A stretch of DNA of 64,000 nucleotides from Candidatus Arsenophonus triatominarum (GTDB lineage: Bacteria; Pseudomonadota; Gammaproteobacteria; Enterobacterales; Enterobacteriaceae): assembly GCF_001640365.1 (NCBI RefSeq), contig NZ_LWMI01000016.1:310001-374000 (forward strand). Reading direction: 5' to 3'. Below are positions 32,200 to 41,968 of this stretch, piece by piece (within the stretch, counting starts at the first letter, position 1; each line of letters opens with the position of its first letter). The notes under the pieces were generated by a model. It was not told where the DNA came from. It searched no databases and saw only the letters and a program-made list of their open reading frames with translations. The position numbers were made by a program, and so were the translations under genes.

Positions 32200-33147
32200 A
32201 TAGACGCTTTAATTAATCAAAATCGACGGGTGCCTAACGTAAAAAATAGAGTAGATGGACAGATTGAAAGCGCTGTAGTCGAGTATGCGATTGAATACCC
32301 TGCACACGGTCAACACCGCAGTAGTAATGAACTAAGAAAAAAAGGCATTTTTGTTTCGGGGAGTGGTGTTCGCTCTATTTGGCTGCGCCATAATCTCGAA
32401 AATTTTACAAAACGCCTAAAAGCGCTTGAAGATAAAATCGCAACAGAAGGAATTATCCTGTCAGAATCACAAATCAGTGCTCTAGAAAAGAAAGCGCAAG
32501 ATGATGAAGCCTGTGGTGAGATTGAAACAGCGCATCCAGGTTATCTGGGTTCACAAGATACTTTTTATGTCGGTCATTTAAAAGGCGTTGGTCGTGTTTA
32601 TCAACAAACTTACATTGATACTTACAGTAAAGTCGTTCATTGTAAGCTTTACACAACAAAAAGCGCGATAACGGCGGCAGATTTATTAAATGACAAGGTT
32701 CTCCCTTTTTATTCCCAGCATGGGTTACCGGTGTTACGTATACTGACGGACAGAGGCAGTGAGTATTGTGGTAAAGTTGAACATCACGATTATCAACTTT
32801 ATCTCGCTATCAATGATATTGATCATACAAAAACTAAAGCTCGTTCACCTCAAACTAATGGGATTTGTGAACGCTTTCATAGAACTGTATTACAAGAGTT
32901 CTATCAGGTGGCTTTTCGTAAGAAAATCTATAGGGCTTTAAATGAATTACAAGCTGATTTAGATAAATGGTTAGCGGAATATAATAACCAACGCACTCAT
33001 CAAGGAAAAATGTGTTGCGGTCGAACTCCTATGGCAACTTTACACGATGGAAAACAACTTTGGAGAGAGAAAGATTTAAATCAAATTTAACCTGACAGGT
33101 ACTGTATAAATAACCGGTAACTGTCAGATTAAGCCTGAGCTACTACA
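32200..33147 (+). mobile_element. IS481-family element, 5'-truncated copy 2
   Basis: The IS481 transposase resumes at IDALINQNRRVPNVKN directly after the IS3 end. The rest (to 33090) is intact with all three catalytic acids, but the N-terminal HTH is missing. A chimeric frame begins at TTG 32188 inside the IS3 end. The right terminal repeat ends at 33147. Confidence 0.92.
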
Positions 33148-33532
33148 AAGTAAATTAACTAAACCTATGCCAGCAATAACATCATGTTCATTACCTGAAT
33201 ATTGATAATGGACCATCTCTATTTTTTTACTACGTGTTTTGGCAATCAATGTATCATCGGCAATTAGTACACAAGGGCTTTTTTTGTCTATAGTTGTTTC
33301 AACTAATCTCCACAGGTCTTTAGGTCGAAACCACCTGCTTTTAGCCATCGACTAATACAAAGGTGATGGGCTTACTTCTGATAAAGCCAAACCAGAGTAT
33401 CTCACACTGCTCACCTGTAAGAATGTTTTGTAGATATCTTTAATGCATGGATAACCGGACAAAATATAAACATCCTAATTTTTTCTTGTTTTTAAATTTA
33501 TACTTCTTTTTCGGAGCTTGCGAAACTCGTGT
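33148..33532 (-). mobile_element. IS701-like element, 5' fragment
   Basis: The minus strand encodes the N-terminal third of the IS701-like transposase, with small deletions near 33350, and ends outward in TGCGAAACTCGTG at 33520-33532. Confidence 0.8.
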
Positions 33533-33957
33533 AATATTGAATCTTCCGTTGCTTCCAGTCCTGATTTTGATCCGATAAAAGTAGAAATCGATAAAAAAAT
33601 CGACAATAAATTTGGATTGGTTTTTAGTGGATTTTCTGGGATGGGATATGAAAATACAGAAAAATTATAAGACTATATAACAAAAGAGATAAAACAAAAT
33701 ATTGATGAGCATGGGATTCATAATTTACTTATTGTTGCCTGCGCGACTCCTGAAGGTATTGGCTGTATCTATGATATTGCTAAAAATTTAGGGGTAAGCA
33801 CTTTTTGCATTGTTTCACAACAATGCTTCAACAAATAGCCTATCAAAAAATTGTGAGAGTGTTATGCAAATAAAGGATCCGGATAACAGCTGGAAAGTTT
33901 TGGATGATTCTGGTGGTTCTTATATGGTATACGTTGCAAGTAAAAATGGATGTTTTT
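33533..33957 (+). pseudogene. Unrecognised protein, C-terminal part, one stop and one frameshift
   Basis: One coherent reading spans about 140 residues: FDPIKVEIDKKIDNKFGLVF, then SGFSGMGYENTEKL, a TAA stop (33668-33670), DYITKEIKQNIDEHGIHNLL, IVACATPEGIGCIYDIAKNL and GVSTFCIVSQQ. A one-base shift near 33820 leads to ASTNSLSKNCESVMQIKDPD and NSWKVLDDSGGSYMVYVASK. The alternating beta/alpha pattern with a glycine-rich turn looks like a Rossmann-type fold. I cannot name the family. The 5' end is removed by the IS701-like fragment and the 3' end by a 192-bp repeat. Confidence 0.5.
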
Positions 33958-34149
33958 CACGCGTTTCGCACCAATAAAAAAACGCTCTATTTTTAAGTTT
34001 AATTCAGCATAATATATAAATAGACAAAATCTTATAAGTTAAAAGCAACTTATTGTAATTTAAACAAATTTATACGTTTTAGTAACTTGCAAATTAACCA
34101 TTGCTTTTAAGCCATTTCTGGAATTTTATATGCCTGTGCGAAACTCGTG
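33958..34149. repeat. 192-bp non-autonomous element
   Basis: Full-length copy. The left end has one mismatch (CACGCGTTTCGCA); the right end is perfect. Confidence 0.92.
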
Positions 34150-34286
34150 ACGTAGTAAAAAAATAGAGATGGTCCATTATCAATATTCAGGTAATGAACA
34201 TGATGTTATTGCTGGCATAGGTTTAGTTAATTTACTTTGGCATAATCTAACAACTGTTGAATCAATTCCTATTGATTATCGTATTT
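34150..34286 (+). mobile_element. IS701-like element, internal fragment
   Basis: It encodes RSKKIEMVHYQYSGNEHDVI through VNLLWHNLTTVESIPIDYRI of the IS701-like transposase and is cut by the 192-bp repeat on the left and IS982 on the right. Confidence 0.8.
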
Positions 34287-35220
34287 AATCTGAGTTCGGG
34301 ATAAGAAATAAAGTGAAAGTCTTGCTATTCAAATAGTTGAATGCGCATATTTCGTTAAAATACTCTAACAATCTGGTTAAAGAGTAGAGTATTGTTAAAC
34401 AATGATGGAAAATCTTACTGAACTTTATTGCCTGATGGATGATTTTTGTAAAGACTTCGAGCCAAAAATGCATGAAATTTTGCTGAATAACGGTAGTAAG
34501 CGTCGTAGACGGTCTACTCAGCTTTCATTGGCTGAAATGATGACACTGGTTGTTTTGTTTCATCAACTCCGATTCAGCCAATTCAAGGTATTTTATTTCT
34601 ATTATGTCCGTTTATATCTCAGGAAGGAATTTCCTAACTTGCCATCATATTCACGCTGCGTAGAGTTACTTCCGCGCAGTGCCTTAGCTTTAACGGCACT
34701 GTTTGAGTCAATTAAGGGAAAGTGCACGGGTCTGTCGGTTGCCGATTCTACTCCGATAGCTGTGTGTGATAACTTACGGATCCGCCGGCATAAAGTCTTC
34801 GATGGGATAGCTGAACGAGGAAAAACCTCAACAGGTTGGTTTTTTGGTTTCAAACTTCATGTAATTATCAATCATTTGGGGGAAATACTCAGTTTTCGAC
34901 TTACACCAGGAAACACAGATGATCGGAAACCATTGCCTGAGCTGATAAAAGATCTTTCTGGTTGTTTGTATACGGATAAAGGGTATTTATCGGCTTCACT
35001 GAAACAGCAACTGAAAACAATGGGAATTAACCTTATAACGAATATCAAGAAGAAAATGAAGCCTGTTGAACAGACTTGTTTCGACAAAGCCATCTTGCGT
35101 CATCGTTCTGTCATTGAAACGGTATTTGATGAGTTAAAAAATCTTTGTCAGATAGCGCATACGCAGCACCGCTCTCCTGCTAACTTTGTAGTGAATTTAT
35201 TAGCAGGGCTGGTTGCATAT
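34287..35220 (+). mobile_element. IS982-family element, nearly complete, 3' end replaced
   Basis: It starts at the inverted repeat, with one change (AATCTGAGTTCGGGATAAG). It is cut at 35220 by a 192-bp repeat that removes the last residues and the right end. Confidence 0.88.
34402..35220 (+). pseudogene. IS982-family transposase, last residues missing
   Basis: The frame encodes 273 transposase residues, then runs into the repeat for a few false codons (to 35259). Landmarks are the N-terminal helical domain (LTELYCLMDDFCKDFEPKMH), LSVADSTPIAVC with the first catalytic Asp, FFGFKLHVIINHLGEILSFR, LTPGNTDDRKP, CLYTDKGYLS with the second Asp, and RHRSVIETVFDELKN with the Glu. The intact C-terminus seen at 40640-40700 (PSKPKIPVAGTYLQA) is lost here. 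All three acidic residues remain, so weak activity cannot be excluded, but the missing right end makes the element immobile. Confidence 0.85.
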
Positions 35221-35344
35221 CACGAGTTTTGCACCAATAAAAAAACGCTCTATTTTTAAGTTTAATTCAGCATAATATATAAATAGACAAGATCTTATAA
35301 ATTAAAAGCAACTTATTGTAATTTAAACAATTTTATACGTTTTA
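35221..35344. repeat. 192-bp non-autonomous element, truncated by IS630
   Basis: It begins CACGAGTTTTGCA and matches for 124 bp up to the TA where IS630 copy i starts. A bare right end (TGTGCGAAACTCGTG) at about 36691-36705, beyond the IS630 cluster, may be its other terminus. Confidence 0.85.
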
Positions 35345-35688
35345 TAGCTAGGCGACTTAATTTTGATTACAGCATATGTATTAAAAACAGGTCATCGATA
35401 GTGCATCCTGTTTCCATCTTTTTACGTTTAGCTTGAGACCATTTATGTTCTATAGGATTTAAATCTGGTGAATACACAGGCAAATATTCTATCTGGTGTC
35501 CTGCGTTTATAATTGCCTGTTCAATATTCTTACCTTTGTGAAAGCTAGCGTTGTCCATAAAAATAACAGAATTTTCAGGAAGTTCTGGGAGCAATATTTT
35601 TGTGATCCAAACATAAAAAACATCACGATTAATATTGCAATCAAATAATCCGATAGCAAAAAGGGTTGTTCCCAATAAAGCGCCAATA
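35345..35688 (-). mobile_element. IS630-family element copy i, partial
   Basis: One inverted-repeat end plus the DDE frame 35367-35675, then cut at a TA by copy j. Confidence 0.93.
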
Positions 35689-36569
35689 TAGCTAGGCGAC
35701 TTAATTTTGATTACAGCATATGTATTAAAAACAGGTCATCGATAGTGCATCCTGTTTCCATCTTTTTACGTTTAGCTTGAGACCATTTATGTTCTATAGG
35801 ATTTAAATCTGGTGAATACACAGGCAAATATTCTATCTGGTGTCCTGCGTTTATAATTGCCTGTTCAATATTCTTACCTTTGTGAAAGCTAGCGTTGTCC
35901 ATAAAAATAACAGAATTTTCAGGAAGTTCTGGGAGCAATATTTTTGTGATCCAAACATAAAAAACATCACGGTTAATATTGCAATCAAATAATCCGATAG
36001 CAAAAAGGGTTGTTCCCAATAAAGCGCCAATAACATTTGTTCTTCCCTTAGCACCCCAGTTTTTCAGGCCAAAACAACGGTGACCTTTTGGGGAATAGCC
36101 GTGAGTTCGTGGAGTGTCATGTGAAAAACCACTTTCATCAATAAAAACAACAGATTTATCTTTTTTTTCATACTGTTGTCTTTTTTGCTGATGTGCCAGC
36201 CTGTCGCTTTCGTTGGTTTTTGGATGGAATAGAGTTTTTTTTATAGGTTAATCCCAGCTTTTTAAGGGATTGCCAAATAGTCTTTTTACAAACACCGAAT
36301 CGCTCTGCCCGTTCCTTTTGGTAAGCATCTGGATACTGTTCCACATCTTTTGCTAAAGCATTTTTATCGAGCTTCCTCTTACGTGGCGTTGAATTTTTTG
36401 GCTCTGGTCGTTTAAGCCAACGTACTAAAGACGCTTTTCCAATACGGAATTGTTTCGCAGTTTCTCGAATTGTTAAACCTTCGGCTTTCCTTACAGATAT
36501 TACTTTACGTCGAAAATCAATTGTATAACTCATAACACACCTTGTAATCAAAATTAAGTCGCCTAGCTA
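35689..36569 (-). mobile_element. IS630-family element copy j (881 bp), frameshifted transposase
   Basis: Complete ends, TA at 35687-35688 and 36570-36571. HTH frame 36533-36168; DDE frame 35711-36019 and upstream. It sits between two IS630 fragments of opposite orientation. Confidence 0.95.
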
Positions 36570-36571
36570 TA

Positions 36572-36670
36572 AATGGTCTCAAGCTAAACGTAAAAAGATG
36601 GAAACAGGATGCACTATCGATGACCTGTTTTTAATACATATGCTGTAATCAAAATTAAGTCGCCTAGCTA
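36572..36670 (+). mobile_element. IS630-family 3' end fragment (copy k)
   Basis: It encodes [20 protein letters not shown] and ends with the inverted repeat at 36670. Orientation is opposite to copies i and j. Confidence 0.92.
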
Positions 36671-36672
36671 TA

Positions 36673-37099
36673 GCGTACCTAAATTAGTTTTGTGCGAAAC
36701 TCGTGTAATTTAGACGGTAAATTAGCACAAGGAAAAATAATGGCTGAAATATGTCCAATACAAACGAAATATACAAAAGAGGTATAGTATAAAAAATAAT
36801 CTCTCCAACTGACTTACTATAAACGAATAAGGCAATATATTTAGCCCGCCATTTATTCTTAATAGCTAGGGTAGTTTGCTATCTTACAAAATGGAGTGAT
36901 TATTTTAATTGTAAAAACTCTCAGTCTCTTGATGGGTATATTGCATTAAACAAAAAAACGTTTATCAAGTGGTGTTCAGTGTTATTGATATCTTACATAT
37001 TATAGATTTTAGACGTTAAAGATTAGCAAGTCTTTGCGTAATTAGTTAAAAAATTACAATAAATATAGTTTTCTTTATTAGAAGGCTAGATTTATTTGG
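36673..37099. other. Gene-free AT-rich stretch
   Basis: Contains a lone 192-bp-element end (about 36691-36705) and a short C-terminal-like frame (DGKLAQGKIMAEICPIQTKY, stop near 36786). I recognise no gene or RNA. It lies downstream of artM. Confidence 0.5.
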
Positions 37100-37765
37100 T
37101 TAAATTTTTTCAAAAGATAAAGTGTATTGTTCAAGCCAACGCATTAATAAAGTTAAAATACTATTCACGCATAAATAGATAATTCCCGCTGCAATAAAAA
37201 CATCGACATTATAAGTTTGGCCAAAAATTTGTTGGCTATATCCCATAATTTCTAATAGCGTTATGGTACTTGCTAGTGAAGTGCTTTTAAAGATAAGGAT
37301 CACCTCATTAGAATAGGATGAAAGTGCACGTTTAAGCGCGTAAGGCAAAATAATTCTTAGGGTTTGGTAATTTGACATACCTAACGCCTGACAAGATTGC
37401 CAGCTAGCTTTAGGAATTGCTTTTACTGCACCATGAAATAATAAGGTGGAATAGGCGGCACTATTAAGCGCTAACGCTAACAGGGCACAAACCCATGGAG
37501 TAGAAATCAATGCCCATAATGCAGGGTACTCTTTTAGTGCTGGAAGTTGACCGGGTCCATAGTAAATCAAAAAAAATTGAACCAGCAAAGGAGTACCGGT
37601 AAATAGCGTAATGTAACCTTGAATAATAGCTGAAAAAATCGCTGTTTTTAACGATAAAATAATAGTCAAAAATAGTGCTAACAAAAAGGCAATGAGTAAC
37701 GCGTATAATGTTAACGATAGACTGGTTGGTAAGCCTGGTAGCAATGAAATGATTAAATCGATCAT
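37100..37765 (-). CDS. artM: Arginine ABC transporter permease ArtM
   Basis: This 221-residue inner-membrane permease is the second transmembrane subunit of the periplasmic arginine importer. Hydrophobic segments alternate with the HisMQ-type motif [19 protein letters not shown] near residue 55. The EAA loop, [20 protein letters not shown] near 130, contacts the ATPase. The start overlaps the artQ stop by 4 bases, implying translational coupling. It is the last gene of artPIQM. The artJ gene that follows in E. coli is absent. Confidence 0.95.
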   Translation of the reverse strand: MIDLIISLLPGLPTSLSLTLYALLIAFLLALFLTIILSLKTAIFSAIIQGYITLFTGTPLLVQFFLIYYGPGQLPALKEYPALWALISTPWVCALLALALNSAAYSTLLFHGAVKAIPKASWQSCQALGMSNYQTLRIILPYALKRALSSYSNEVILIFKSTSLASTITLLEIMGYSQQIFGQTYNVDVFIAAGIIYLCVNSILTLLMRWLEQYTLSFEKI

Positions 37766-38505
37766 TTTGCAACTCCCCGTTCAAACTGAGTTGTGCGTAA
37801 TTCTATGCGCCGTAAAATAAATTGACTTACTAGGGTGATAACCAGGTAGATTAATGCCACAATTAAGTACCAAGTAAAAGGTTCCTGAGTACGATTGACA
37901 ATAGTTTTGGTTTGTAACATCAAGTCATTTACGCTAATCAGTGAAACCAATGCAGTATCTTTTAGCAATACCAGCCATTGATTGCCTAAGCCAGGTAATG
38001 CATGACGCCACATTTGGGGCATAATAAGCCGTAGGAAAGCAATATTTCGATTGAGACCCAATGCATGAGCTGATTCCCATTGGCCGGATGGTATCGCTTT
38101 TAGGGAGCCTCTTAAGGTTTGCGATGCATAGGCGGCATAGAGTAGAGCAAGAGCAACAACACCACAAAAAAAAGGGATAAAATCGAATTCACTATTTTGT
38201 GGGAAGAACCATTCAGGATCAACTTGCCAGGTTGTTTGCCAGAAAATGAAATTAATATTAATGCCGTCACCTAACAACATAATAAATTGTAATGTGCCAT
38301 AGTAAACGAACAGCACAACTAATAATTCAGGTAATCCGCGAATTAAAGTCACCCAGCAAGAACCAAGCAAGGCTACAGGCCGCCAGCGAACAGATTCCCA
38401 AGCAGTAAATAACAGGGCTAATAACAGCCCTAGTATCAAAGCGATACCAGCAAGAGTAATCGTCAAACCGGCGGCATTTATTAGAAACAACAGATTATTC
38501 ATCAC
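37762..38505 (-). CDS. artQ: Arginine ABC transporter permease ArtQ
   Basis: This 247-residue permease pairs with ArtM. It has an N-terminal membrane segment ([20 protein letters not shown]), the motif [18 protein letters not shown] near residue 55, and the EAA loop [20 protein letters not shown] near 135. The C-terminus reads [17 protein letters not shown]. It starts 9 bp after the artI stop. Intact and of normal length for the family. Confidence 0.95.
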   Translation of the reverse strand: MMNNLLFLINAAGLTITLAGIALILGLLLALLFTAWESVRWRPVALLGSCWVTLIRGLPELLVVLFVYYGTLQFIMLLGDGININFIFWQTTWQVDPEWFFPQNSEFDFIPFFCGVVALALLYAAYASQTLRGSLKAIPSGQWESAHALGLNRNIAFLRLIMPQMWRHALPGLGNQWLVLLKDTALVSLISVNDLMLQTKTIVNRTQEPFTWYLIVALIYLVITLVSQFILRRIELRTTQFERGVAK

Positions 38506-38514
38506 GATAATCGA

Positions 38515-39258
38515 CTATTTTTGCAACCATTTTTGATAGATAGCATCGTAGGTGCCATCTTGTTTTACTTGTGCCATCGCTTTATTTAATTTATCTAGCA
38601 GCGTTTTGTTTCCTTTGCGTACCGCAATACCAAGACCCACACCAAAATAATTAGCATCTGTTATTTTTTCATCCACGGCGGCAAGGTTTTCGTTACCTTT
38701 TGTTTTTAACCATTCCGTTGTGACAGCGGTATCTCCAAACACAGCATCTATACGGCCATTTTGTAAATCGAGGATAGCAGTTTGGTAATTATCATACGGG
38801 ACAGCTTGCATCTCTTTATGCTGTTGGATAATATATTTTTGATGGGTGGTTCCATTTTGCACGCCAACTTTTTTACCTTTTAATAATGATATTTTATTAA
38901 TTTTATTTTTTACCGCGATAAATGTTGCTGAATTATTGTAATAACTATCAGTAAAATCAACTTGTTTTTGCCTCTCTGGGGTAATATCAATTCCGGCCAT
39001 CAAAGCATCAAATCGACGCATTTTCAAACTGGGGATTAAGCTATCAAAGGATTGGTGAGTAAATGTACAGTTGGCATTGAGTTTTTTACATATGGCATTG
39101 GCCAGATCAATATCAAAACCGACAATGTTATTATTGGCATCAATTGATTCGAATGGGGCATATGTTGCTTCAGTTGCAAAGCGTATCGTCTCCTTTGGTG
39201 AGGCTAGTACTGATATGGATAGGCTGCATAAGATAATAGCTAACAGTGATTTTTTCAT
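38515..39258 (-). CDS. artI: Arginine-binding periplasmic protein ArtI/ArtJ
   Basis: This 247-residue protein has a Sec signal peptide (MKKSLLAIILCSLSISVLA, then SPKETIRFATEATYAPFESI). The SBP_bac_3 fold shows the amino-acid binding landmarks GFDIDLANAICKKL, MAGIDITPERQKQVDFTDSY and GVQNGTTHQKYI, plus DAVFGDTAVTTEWL. It ends DGTYDAIYQKWLQK. It binds arginine in the periplasm and delivers it to ArtQM. The start at 39258 is chosen for the signal peptide and its GAG site; an upstream in-frame Met at 39351 lies inside artP. Position between artP and artQ favours artI over artJ. Confidence 0.93.
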   Translation of the reverse strand: MKKSLLAIILCSLSISVLASPKETIRFATEATYAPFESIDANNNIVGFDIDLANAICKKLNANCTFTHQSFDSLIPSLKMRRFDALMAGIDITPERQKQVDFTDSYYNNSATFIAVKNKINKISLLKGKKVGVQNGTTHQKYIIQQHKEMQAVPYDNYQTAILDLQNGRIDAVFGDTAVTTEWLKTKGNENLAAVDEKITDANYFGVGLGIAVRKGNKTLLDKLNKAMAQVKQDGTYDAIYQKWLQK

Positions 39259-39268
39259 TACGTTATTC

Positions 39269-40006
39269 TCAATGAGATGAATGGGATAGATAATTTTCCA
39301 AGCCTTGAGTTTGTGGTCTAGTGAAACGATCAATATCGCCTTGTTCCACAATTACCCCTTTTTCCATATAAACTATCTTGCTCGCTGTTTTACGGGCAAA
39401 ATCAATTTCATGAGTCACTATCAGTTGGGTGATGCCCGTTTTTGATAATTCCTGTATAATATTAACTACTTGGGTTGTAATTTCAGGATCGAGAGCGGCT
39501 GTTGGTTCATCAAATAACAGTATTTCAGGCTCCATCATTAATGCTCTGGCAATTGCCACTCGCTGTTGCTGACCTCCAGAAAGATACAATGGGAAGCGAT
39601 TAGCAAATTCAGTTAACCGTAAACGGTGCAATAAATTTGCTGCTTTTTCTTTAGCTGTTGCCTTAGTTAAACCTAATACTAAACAAGGCGCCTCAATCAG
39701 ATTTTCCATTACGGTCAAATGTGGCCACAAGTTATATTGTTGAAATACCATCCCCACTTTTTGTCTTAACGCTCTGATTTCATTTTTTTTGGTTTGGCGT
39801 GAAAAATCAAAATGGTACCCAGCGATGTTCAGTTGGCCTGAACGGGGCATCTCTAGTAAATTGAAGACACGTAATAATGAGCTTTTGCTAGCACCGCTTG
39901 GGCCAAGTAATACCATCGTTTCACCCGTTTCACATGTCAAATTGATATTGTGTAGGGCTTGCTCTTCACCATAAAAGCAATTAATTTGTTTTAATTGAAT
40001 AATCAT
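39269..40006 (-). CDS. artP: Arginine ABC transporter ATPase ArtP, altered Walker A
   Basis: ATP-binding subunit of 245 residues. Motifs run in order: Walker A region [14 protein letters not shown] (about residues 33-46), Q-loop [10 protein letters not shown] near 90, signature [15 protein letters not shown] near 145, Walker [15 protein letters not shown] near 165 and the switch His in [10 protein letters not shown]. In the P-loop, the glycine before Lys (GAGKS in E. coli ArtP) reads Ser, from codon AGC at about 39887-39889. That glycine is normally invariant, so ATP binding may be impaired. Otherwise the gene and operon look normal. Confidence 0.94.
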   Translation of the reverse strand: MIIQLKQINCFYGEEQALHNINLTCETGETMVLLGPSGASKSSLLRVFNLLEMPRSGQLNIAGYHFDFSRQTKKNEIRALRQKVGMVFQQYNLWPHLTVMENLIEAPCLVLGLTKATAKEKAANLLHRLRLTEFANRFPLYLSGGQQQRVAIARALMMEPEILLFDEPTAALDPEITTQVVNIIQELSKTGITQLIVTHEIDFARKTASKIVYMEKGVIVEQGDIDRFTRPQTQGLENYLSHSSH

Positions 40007-40155
40007 GATAAAAATCTGAATAAATAAACAAGTTAAACAATGATAATCTTAATGGAATAATTATGCAATATGTAATTTCTATAAATAGACTAACATTGAT
40101 GTTTTGTAAGGATTTTTGGCTTTATTAAGCTTATTTTGTTGTTTTTTATGCATCA

Positions 40156-40606
40156 TTAATGCAATTTTATTGATTGTTTAGCCATGCCCTTAAATATAAA
40201 ACAATGAATTGGGCTCATGATTAGCCAATACATTAGTCCTGAAAAACCGGCAGGATGCCACCATGCTCTGACATCTAACGTTCGATATTTGCCACAATCC
40301 TTGATGGTAAAAATTAAACGCCCTAGTCCCTGTGCTTTCATACCAAATAATAGGGTTAATTGATGTCTGGGTTTGATATTAATCACTTTCCAGCTATCGA
40401 TCATGTTGCCTAAATATAATTCTTCATGTTTAGGGCGGCCATATTTTACTTTGTTGAGCATTGAATCATAAATCAAGGCGCGTAATTGCCATAAAATATT
40501 GGCGTAGAAACATCCTCTTTTGCCACCAATTTGTTGCACGATTTGCCAAATAGTCCGGCTAGTAGCGCGGATTGTTAGCGTAAAACCGGCATCTTTCGGA
40601 TAATAA
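40156..40606 (-). pseudogene. ybjT: YbjT C-terminal domain (DUF2867), N-terminus lost
   Basis: The frame is open from 40606 to the stop at 40156 and encodes about 150 residues (YYPKDAGFTLTIRATSRTIW, QQIGGKRGCFYANILWQLRA, SWKVINIKPRHQLTLLFGMK, DVRAWWHPAGFSGLMYWLIM). This corresponds to the DUF2867 domain of YbjT, whose N-terminal NAD(P)-binding domain is missing. An IS982 end abuts at 40609. In E. coli ybjT lies a few genes from artP, so the location is consistent with the art locus. Confidence 0.8.
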
Positions 40607-40608
40607 CT

Positions 40609-40966
40609 AACCTGAGTTCGGGATAAGCATTATCAATTATGCTTGAAGATATGTTCCTGCCACCGGTATCTTTGGTTTAGATGGAATTAAACAATATGCA
40701 ACCAGCCCGGCTAATAAATTCACTACAAAGTTAGCAGGAGAGCGGTGCCGCGTATGCGCTATCTGACAAAAATTTTTTAACTCATCAAATACCGTTTCAA
40801 TGACAGAACGATGACGCAAAATGGCTTTGTCGAAACAAGTCTGTTCAACAGGCTTCATTTTCTTCTTGATATTCGTTATAAGGTTAATTCCCATTGTTTT
40901 CAGTTGCTGTTTCAGTGAAGCCGATAAATACCCTTTATCCGCATACAAACAACCAGAAAGAGCTTT
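40609..40966 (-). mobile_element. IS982-family 3' fragment
   Basis: The inverted repeat AACCTGAGTTCGGGATAAG at 40609 is followed on the minus strand by the intact C-terminal third of the transposase (YADKGYLSASLKQQLKTMGI to VAGTYLQA). It is cut at a TA by IS630 copy l. Confidence 0.9.
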
Positions 40967-40968
40967 TA

Positions 40969-41849
40969 TAGCTAGGCGACTTAATTTTGATTACAAGGTG
41001 TGTTATGAGTTATACAATTGATTTTCGACGTAAAGTAATATCTGTAAGGAAAGCCGAAGGTTTAACAATTCGAGAAACTGCGAAACAATTCCGTATTGGA
41101 AAAGCGTCTTTAGTACGTTGGCTTAAACGACCAGAGCCAAAAAATTCAACGCCACGTAAGAGGAAGCTCGATAAAAATGCTTTAGCAAAAGATGTGGAAC
41201 AGTATCCAGATGCTTACCAAAAGGAACGGGCAGAGCGATTCGGTGTTTGTAAAAAGACTATTTGGCAATCCCTTAAAAAGCTGGGATTAACCTATAAAAA
41301 AAACTCTATTCCATCCAAAAACCAACGAAAGCGACAGGCTGGCACATCAGCAAAAAAGACAACAGTATGAAAAAAAAGATAAATCTGTTGTTTTTATTGA
41401 TGAAAGTGGTTTTTCACATGACACTCCACGAACTCGCGGCTATTCCCCAAAAGGTCACCGTTGTTTTGGCCTGAAAAACTGGGGTGCTAAGGGAAGAACA
41501 AATGTTATTGGCACTTTATTGGGAACAACCCTTTTTGCTATCGGATTATTTGATTGCAATATTAATCGTGATGTTTTTTATGTTTGGATCACAAAAATAT
41601 TGCTCCCAGAACTTCCTGAAAATTCTGTTATTTTTATGGACAACGCTAGCTTTCACAAAGGTAAGAATATTGAACAGGCAATTATAAACGCAGGACACCA
41701 GATAGAATATTTGCCTGTGTATTCACCAGATTTAAATCCTATAGAACATAAATGGTCTCAAGCTAAACGTAAAAAGATGGAAACAGGATGCACTATCGAT
41801 GACCTGTTTTTAATACATATGCTGTAATCAAAATTAAGTCGCCTAGCTA
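40969..41849 (+). mobile_element. IS630-family element copy l (881 bp), frameshifted transposase
   Basis: Complete ends, TA at 40967-40968 and 41850-41851. HTH frame 41005-41370; DDE frame 41519-41827 and upstream, with His-to-Arg (ELAAIPQ-frame base change near 41436) and one more substitution near 41513. Confidence 0.95.
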
Positions 41850-41850
41850 T

Positions 41851-41880
41851 ATGACTAAATCATCACTATCCCAACATGAT
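41851..41880 (+). pseudogene. Rpn-family gene, first ten codons only
   Basis: MTKSSLSQHD matches the start of the rpn remnant at 14914. It is cut by a 30-bp scar at 41883 and preceded directly by IS630 copy l. Confidence 0.6.
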
Positions 41881-41882
41881 GC

Positions 41883-41912
41883 TGTAGTGGTCAACTAAAA
41901 TTGGCCACTACA
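41883..41912. repeat. 30-bp IS3-derived scar (copy 2)
   Basis: Identical to the scar at 15051-15080. The left neighbour is an rpn start, the right neighbour is IS256 sequence. Confidence 0.75.
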
Positions 41913-41968
41913 ATATTGATAACAAAATCCTATCGTTATTTGCATTAGGCATGAGTTATCATGATATT

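Noticed and set aside
40016..40070. Pair of ARG boxes (ArgR sites) upstream of artP
   Set aside because: CTGAATAAATAAACA and GGAATAATTATGCA each resemble half or whole ARG boxes, but spacing is about 34 bp centre to centre instead of the usual 21, and the region is too AT-rich to exclude chance.
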